NCBI GenBank assembly: GCA_015228895.1
Contig: JADGCR010000074.1
Coordinates: 1 to 9,581, forward strand
DNA from: Magnetococcales bacterium
GTDB lineage: Bacteria > Pseudomonadota > Magnetococcia > Magnetococcales > Magnetaquicoccaceae
Length of the DNA: 9,581 nt
Direction of reading: 5' to 3'
Shown: positions 6,369 through 9,581 of the stretch, piece after piece
Position numbering within the stretch: position 1 is the first letter of the stretch
Layout of the letters: each line of letters begins with the position of its first letter
The notes under the pieces: generated by a model
Told to the model about the DNA's origin: nothing
Databases searched by the model: none
The model's input: only the letters and a program-made list of their open reading frames with translations
Translations under genes and position numbers: made by a program

Positions 6369-7955
6369 ATGGGGAAGAAACCGTTCAAGATTCTGGTCAT
6401 CGACGACAATCTGTTTGATATCGACGTTCTGCGCAACATTCTGGAATCCGAGTACACCCTGACCATTGCCACCAATGGCGTGCGGGGTTTGGAACTCGCC
6501 CGGTCCGGCGCGCCGCCGGACTTGATTCTTCTGGATGTCATGATGCCGGACATGGATGGTCATGACGCATGCCGTCACCTCAAGGCGGACCCGCGCACCA
6601 GGGCCATTCCGATCATTTTTGTCACCGCCAGGGGAAACATCGATCACAAAGTGGCGGGATTCGAGTTGGGGGCCGATGATTACTTTGTCAAACCCATCAT
6701 TCCCCACATGGTCCGGCTGCGGATCACGCACCATCTGGAACTGAAGCGACATCGGGAACATCTGGAGGAACTGGTGCGGGAACGCACCGCGCAACTGGAG
6801 GTGGCCAAAAAGCTCGCCGAGGCCGGCAATCGGGCCAAGAGCGAATTTCTCTCCTTGATCGGTCATGAACTGCGCACCCCGTTGAACACCATCCTTGGTT
6901 TCACCTCGATTCTGGCCACGCCTGGCAACAGCGAGCAAACCTGCCAGAAATACGCGGCGTGGATCCTGTCCGCCGGAAACGCCCTGCTGGAGATGATCAA
7001 CGAGATTCTGGATCTCGTCCAACTGGAGAGGGATGCGGAACCGGTGGTCTTGCCGGACATACCGTTCAAGCTCTCCGTATGGATTCAGGAAATCCTGGCG
7101 AGCGTGACCCGGGATGCCAGTGACAAAGGGCTGCGGCTGACCCGGAAAATGGACCCACGTCTGCCGGAAATCGTGCGCGGAGACCTCAAGCGGTTGGGTC
7201 GAGCCGTGCTGCATCTGCTGAGAAACGCGATCAAATTCACCGAATCCGGCGATATTTCCCTGGAAGTCGGTCTGGACGACGCATCCGGGCAAGGGGTGCT
7301 GGTGCGTTTTACGGTGCGCGATACCGGTCCCGGCATTCCCGCCTGGCAGAGGGAGAGGATTTTTGCCCGTTTCACCCAGATCGAACCGGCCTTCACCCGG
7401 AGCCACCAGGGGATGGGTCTGGGACTGACGATTTGCAGACGCTACGCCGCGCTGATGGGGGGCACGGTCTCCCTGGAGAGCGAGGAGGGTCGCGGGAGCG
7501 CGTTTCATTTGACCGCCCGACTGGCCGTGGATGGTGATCTCCCTCTTGAACGCGCAACGGAACCGACTCTCCCCGTCCGCGTCGCATCGTGGCGGGACAA
7601 CGCCCCGCCACCACCCGCGCCCATGGACATGGATGGGGAGCAAGACTCCCTGAAGCGCCTGCGCGCACGATTTTTCTCGGAGGGGACCGCACATCTGCAC
7701 GCCATGCAGAACGCGTTGGCGTCACAGAATGCCACGCTGGCCCAATCCGAGGCTGAACGCCTTCAGTCATTGGCGGTTGGCGTGGGTGCCGACCTGGTGA
7801 AAATCAAGACGATCCGTTTCAAGACCGCGGTACGGGGCGCGCACTGGGACAAGGCGCGGACCCTGTTCCAGGAACTGACCCACGAATACACTCGCAGCCC
7901 CAACCTCTCAACCCATGACGCCCCCACCCGGCCACCGCATCCAGACCCTTCCTGA
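6369..7955 (+). CDS. Cytoplasmic hybrid histidine kinase: REC-HisKA-HATPase_c with degenerate HPt-like tail
   Basis: The protein is 528 residues with no membrane segment. The N-terminal receiver (about 6-122) has the acidic pair Asp12/Asp13, phospho-acceptor Asp56 (LLDVMMPDMDG), Thr86 and Lys108 (VKP). A charged, probably coiled-coil linker (124-157) leads to HisKA with His166 (GHELRTPLN). The ATP-binding domain then shows the N box HLLRNAIKFTE, G1 DTGPGIP, F box FARFTQIE and G2 GMGLGLTIC. After a Pro-rich linker near 405-415, a helical segment (about 418-505) resembles an HPt domain, but the position expected to be the phosphorylated His is Glu463 (SEAERLQSLA). With an input receiver and no sensor domain, the kinase is presumably driven by phosphotransfer from another protein. 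An SD-like GAAGAG (6357-6362) precedes the ATG. It lies downstream of the small HTH gene and converges on the acetolactate-synthase-like gene. Confidence 0.9.
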   Translation: MGKKPFKILVIDDNLFDIDVLRNILESEYTLTIATNGVRGLELARSGAPPDLILLDVMMPDMDGHDACRHLKADPRTRAIPIIFVTARGNIDHKVAGFELGADDYFVKPIIPHMVRLRITHHLELKRHREHLEELVRERTAQLEVAKKLAEAGNRAKSEFLSLIGHELRTPLNTILGFTSILATPGNSEQTCQKYAAWILSAGNALLEMINEILDLVQLERDAEPVVLPDIPFKLSVWIQEILASVTRDASDKGLRLTRKMDPRLPEIVRGDLKRLGRAVLHLLRNAIKFTESGDISLEVGLDDASGQGVLVRFTVRDTGPGIPAWQRERIFARFTQIEPAFTRSHQGMGLGLTICRRYAALMGGTVSLESEEGRGSAFHLTARLAVDGDLPLERATEPTLPVRVASWRDNAPPPPAPMDMDGEQDSLKRLRARFFSEGTAHLHAMQNALASQNATLAQSEAERLQSLAVGVGADLVKIKTIRFKTAVRGAHWDKARTLFQELTHEYTRSPNLSTHDAPTRPPHPDPS

Positions 7956-7997
7956 TCATCAACCGGAGAGGGACGCGCGCCATTGCCCCCCATGCCG

Positions 7998-8027
7998 GGC
8001 AACCGGGAACCTCCGCCCCCGGTTGCC
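7998..8027. terminator. Stem-loop between convergent genes, candidate bidirectional terminator
   Basis: GGCAACCGGG (7998-8007) and CCCGGTTGCC (8018-8027) form a perfect 10-bp GC-rich stem with a 10-nt loop. It lies midway in the 84-bp gap between the stops of the kinase and the acetolactate-synthase-like gene. Neither side has a T tract, so it is not a textbook intrinsic terminator; it could instead protect 3' ends or act with other factors. Confidence 0.5.
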
Positions 8028-8039
8028 GCCCTCCATGCC

Positions 8040-9581
8040 TCAACCGGTGAAAGGCACCAGACAGGTCTTGGCCATCAACTCCTCGGTCAACACCCGGACA
8101 TTTTCCGAATAATCCACCGGAATATCGATCAGATGAACCCCGCCAGCGGCAAAACAGGCGGTCAAAAGAGGGATCAACTCCTGGGCGCGACTCAAACGGT
8201 GACCACGGGCACCGTAGCTTTGCGCATAAAGAACAAAATCCGGATTGCCGAAATGCAGACCAAAATCCTGCAACCCCATGCTCTGCTGTTTCCAGCGAAT
8301 CATGCCATAGGCGTCATCCCTCAACACCAGAACCACCAGATCCATTTTCAACCGCACGGCGGTCTCCATCTCCTGGGAGTTCATCATGAACCCGCCATCC
8401 CCGCACACCGCCACCACCTTGCGCTCCGGGTAGACCATTTTGGCGGCCATGGCCGATGGCAAACCGGTGCCCATGCTGGCCAGAGCGTTGTCCAACAGGA
8501 CGGTGTTCTGCTGATGGGCCGGATAGTTGCGGGCGATCCACAACTTGTACATGCCGTTGTCCAGGGCCAGAATGCCATCGTCCGGCATGAAAGCGCGCAG
8601 ATCGCTGACCAGACGTTGCGGCAGAACCGGAAAACTGCCGTCGTCACTGCGGTTGAGGACATGCCGCGCATGGTCCTCCCCCACCCGCCGCGCGTAACTG
8701 AAATCCCAATTGGCGGAAGGCGCGAGCATGTGGGTCAGGACATCGATCCCGCGCGCGATGTCACCCACCACCTCCAGTTCGGGAAAATAAACATCGTCCA
8801 CCTGTGCCGGGGTGAAATTGAAATGAATCACCGCCGCGCTCCCCCCATGTCCCATGATGGCCGGCGGCTTTTCCGTGACATCGTGTCCCACGCAGATGAT
8901 CAAATCCGCCCGCTCGATGGCGCAATGCAGATAATCCCCTTCGGTCAAGGCGGCGGTGCCCAGATATTCAGCCCGTCTCTCGTCCACCACCCCCTTGCCC
9001 ATCTGGGTAGAAACAAAAGGTATGCCGGTTTTCTCGACGAACGCGGTCAGACTCCTGGAGACCTGCTTGCGATTGGCGCCCGCCGCGATCAACAACAACG
9101 GCGACTTGGCCCGCGCGATGCGATCCACCGCCGCGCGAATGGCCAGCGGATCCGGGGCCGCGCGCTGCACGGCGATCTTGCGCAATGGCCGGGCTTCGGT
9201 CTCCTCCCTGGCGATGTCTTCGGGCAACTCCAGATGGGTCGCGCCCGGACGCTCGTCCTCCGCGCGCTTGAACGCCTCCCGCACCAGGGAAGGAATCTTC
9301 TCGGCGGAGGGAATCTGCTCCGCCAGTTTGGTGATGGGGCGCATGGTCCCCACCACATCCAGAATCTGGAAACGACCCTGCTTGCTCTTCTTGATGGGTT
9401 TCTGACCGGTGATGGCCACCAGGGGCATCCCGCCAAGCTGGGCATAGGCCACACCGGTGATCAGATTGGTCGCGCCCGGCCCCAGCGTGGAGAGCACCAC
9501 CCCGGCCCGACCGGTCAATCTGCCGAACGTGGCGGCCATGAACGCCGCCGCCTGTTCGTGACGGGTGAGCACCAGTTCGAT
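8040..9581 (-). CDS. Acetolactate synthase large subunit-like thiamine-diphosphate enzyme (N-terminus truncated by window)
   Basis: 513 residues are visible; the first few dozen residues lie beyond the window. The GTG at 9572 is not the start, since the frame continues as IELV before LTRHEQ. The N-terminal ThDP domain shows RHEQAAAFMA with the cofactor-activating Glu (visible residue 9), STLGPGATN and GQKPIKKSKQGRFQ. A middle domain (about 145-290) follows. The C-terminal ThDP-binding domain has CGDGGFMMN near 395 and, 25 residues after GDG, RDDAYGMIRWKQ in place of the more usual NDN, keeping an Asp at the presumed magnesium position. The family condenses two pyruvates to acetolactate with CO2 loss, in branched-chain amino acid synthesis or acetoin production. 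Related ThDP enzymes acting on other 2-oxo acids cannot be excluded. No small regulatory subunit is visible. The gene converges on the kinase gene, so its partners must lie upstream, outside the window. Confidence 0.87.
   Translation of the reverse strand: MELVLTRHEQAAAFMAATFGRLTGRAGVVLSTLGPGATNLITGVAYAQLGGMPLVAITGQKPIKKSKQGRFQILDVVGTMRPITKLAEQIPSAEKIPSLVREAFKRAEDERPGATHLELPEDIAREETEARPLRKIAVQRAAPDPLAIRAAVDRIARAKSPLLLIAAGANRKQVSRSLTAFVEKTGIPFVSTQMGKGVVDERRAEYLGTAALTEGDYLHCAIERADLIICVGHDVTEKPPAIMGHGGSAAVIHFNFTPAQVDDVYFPELEVVGDIARGIDVLTHMLAPSANWDFSYARRVGEDHARHVLNRSDDGSFPVLPQRLVSDLRAFMPDDGILALDNGMYKLWIARNYPAHQQNTVLLDNALASMGTGLPSAMAAKMVYPERKVVAVCGDGGFMMNSQEMETAVRLKMDLVVLVLRDDAYGMIRWKQQSMGLQDFGLHFGNPDFVLYAQSYGARGHRLSRAQELIPLLTACFAAGGVHLIDIPVDYSENVRVLTEELMAKTCLVPFTG

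Noticed and set aside
5861..6553. N-terminal extension of the ArsR frame, including a hydrophobic stretch near 5924-6015 that could look like a membrane anchor
   Set aside because: It would place the palindrome and promoter inside the coding region, has no SD, and overlaps the HTH and kinase genes. A 103-residue ArsR is the normal family length.
6096..7700. Minus-strand open frame of 534 codons opposite the hybrid kinase
   Set aside because: It is antisense to a gene with all kinase and receiver motifs and shows no domain of its own.
1..9581. CRISPR arrays, tRNA or rRNA genes, insertion sequences
   Set aside because: No regularly spaced repeats, cloverleaf or rRNA-like segments, transposase or paired terminal repeats were seen on either strand.

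Overview
This is a GC-rich bacterial window (only the regulatory region around 5,475-6,010 is clearly AT-richer). It fits a Gram-negative member of the Pseudomonadota. The reasons are an Aas/LplT lysophospholipid-recycling pair closely resembling the E. coli proteins, a probable lipoprotein with a lipobox-like cysteine, and proteobacterial-type signalling proteins. I cannot name genus or species from the sequence.

Layout. (1) Positions 1-364, plus strand: the 3' end of an alpha/beta-hydrolase-like gene. It converges on the next gene with only 3 bp between stop codons. (2) Positions 368-5860, minus strand: a compact four-gene cluster read right to left. Its order is a cysteine-free ArsR-type regulator, aas (acyltransferase plus acyl-ACP synthetase), a probable amidohydrolase lipoprotein, and an LplT-type MFS transporter carrying a degenerate PlsC-like tail. 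The last three genes are joined by stop/start overlaps (TGATG, then ATGA), which suggests translational coupling. (3) Positions 5861-5942: a divergent regulatory region. (4) Positions 5943-7955, plus strand: a small XRE-like HTH protein followed by a cytoplasmic REC-HisKA-HATPase hybrid kinase whose C-terminus looks like an HPt domain without its histidine. (5) Positions 7956-8039: a short convergent gap with a strong stem-loop. (6) Positions 8040-9581, minus strand: a thiamine-diphosphate enzyme of the acetolactate synthase type, cut at its N-terminus by the window edge.

How the genes may work together. Aas and LplT are a known pair: the transporter flips lysophospholipid inward across the inner membrane and Aas re-acylates it. 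Here an exported amidohydrolase is placed between them and an ArsR-family protein ahead of them. The arsR promoter (TTGACC, 17 bp, TACACT) has a perfect 16-bp palindrome filling its spacer, and it places the transcription start almost on the ATG, so the message is probably leaderless. A second good promoter (TTTACA, 18 bp, TATGAT) lies just before aas, and its spacer contains two half-sites related to the palindrome. The simplest model is one regulator repressing both itself and a membrane-lipid repair operon. This regulon, the amidohydrolase's role and the decayed PlsC domain on the transporter are the parts most worth following up.
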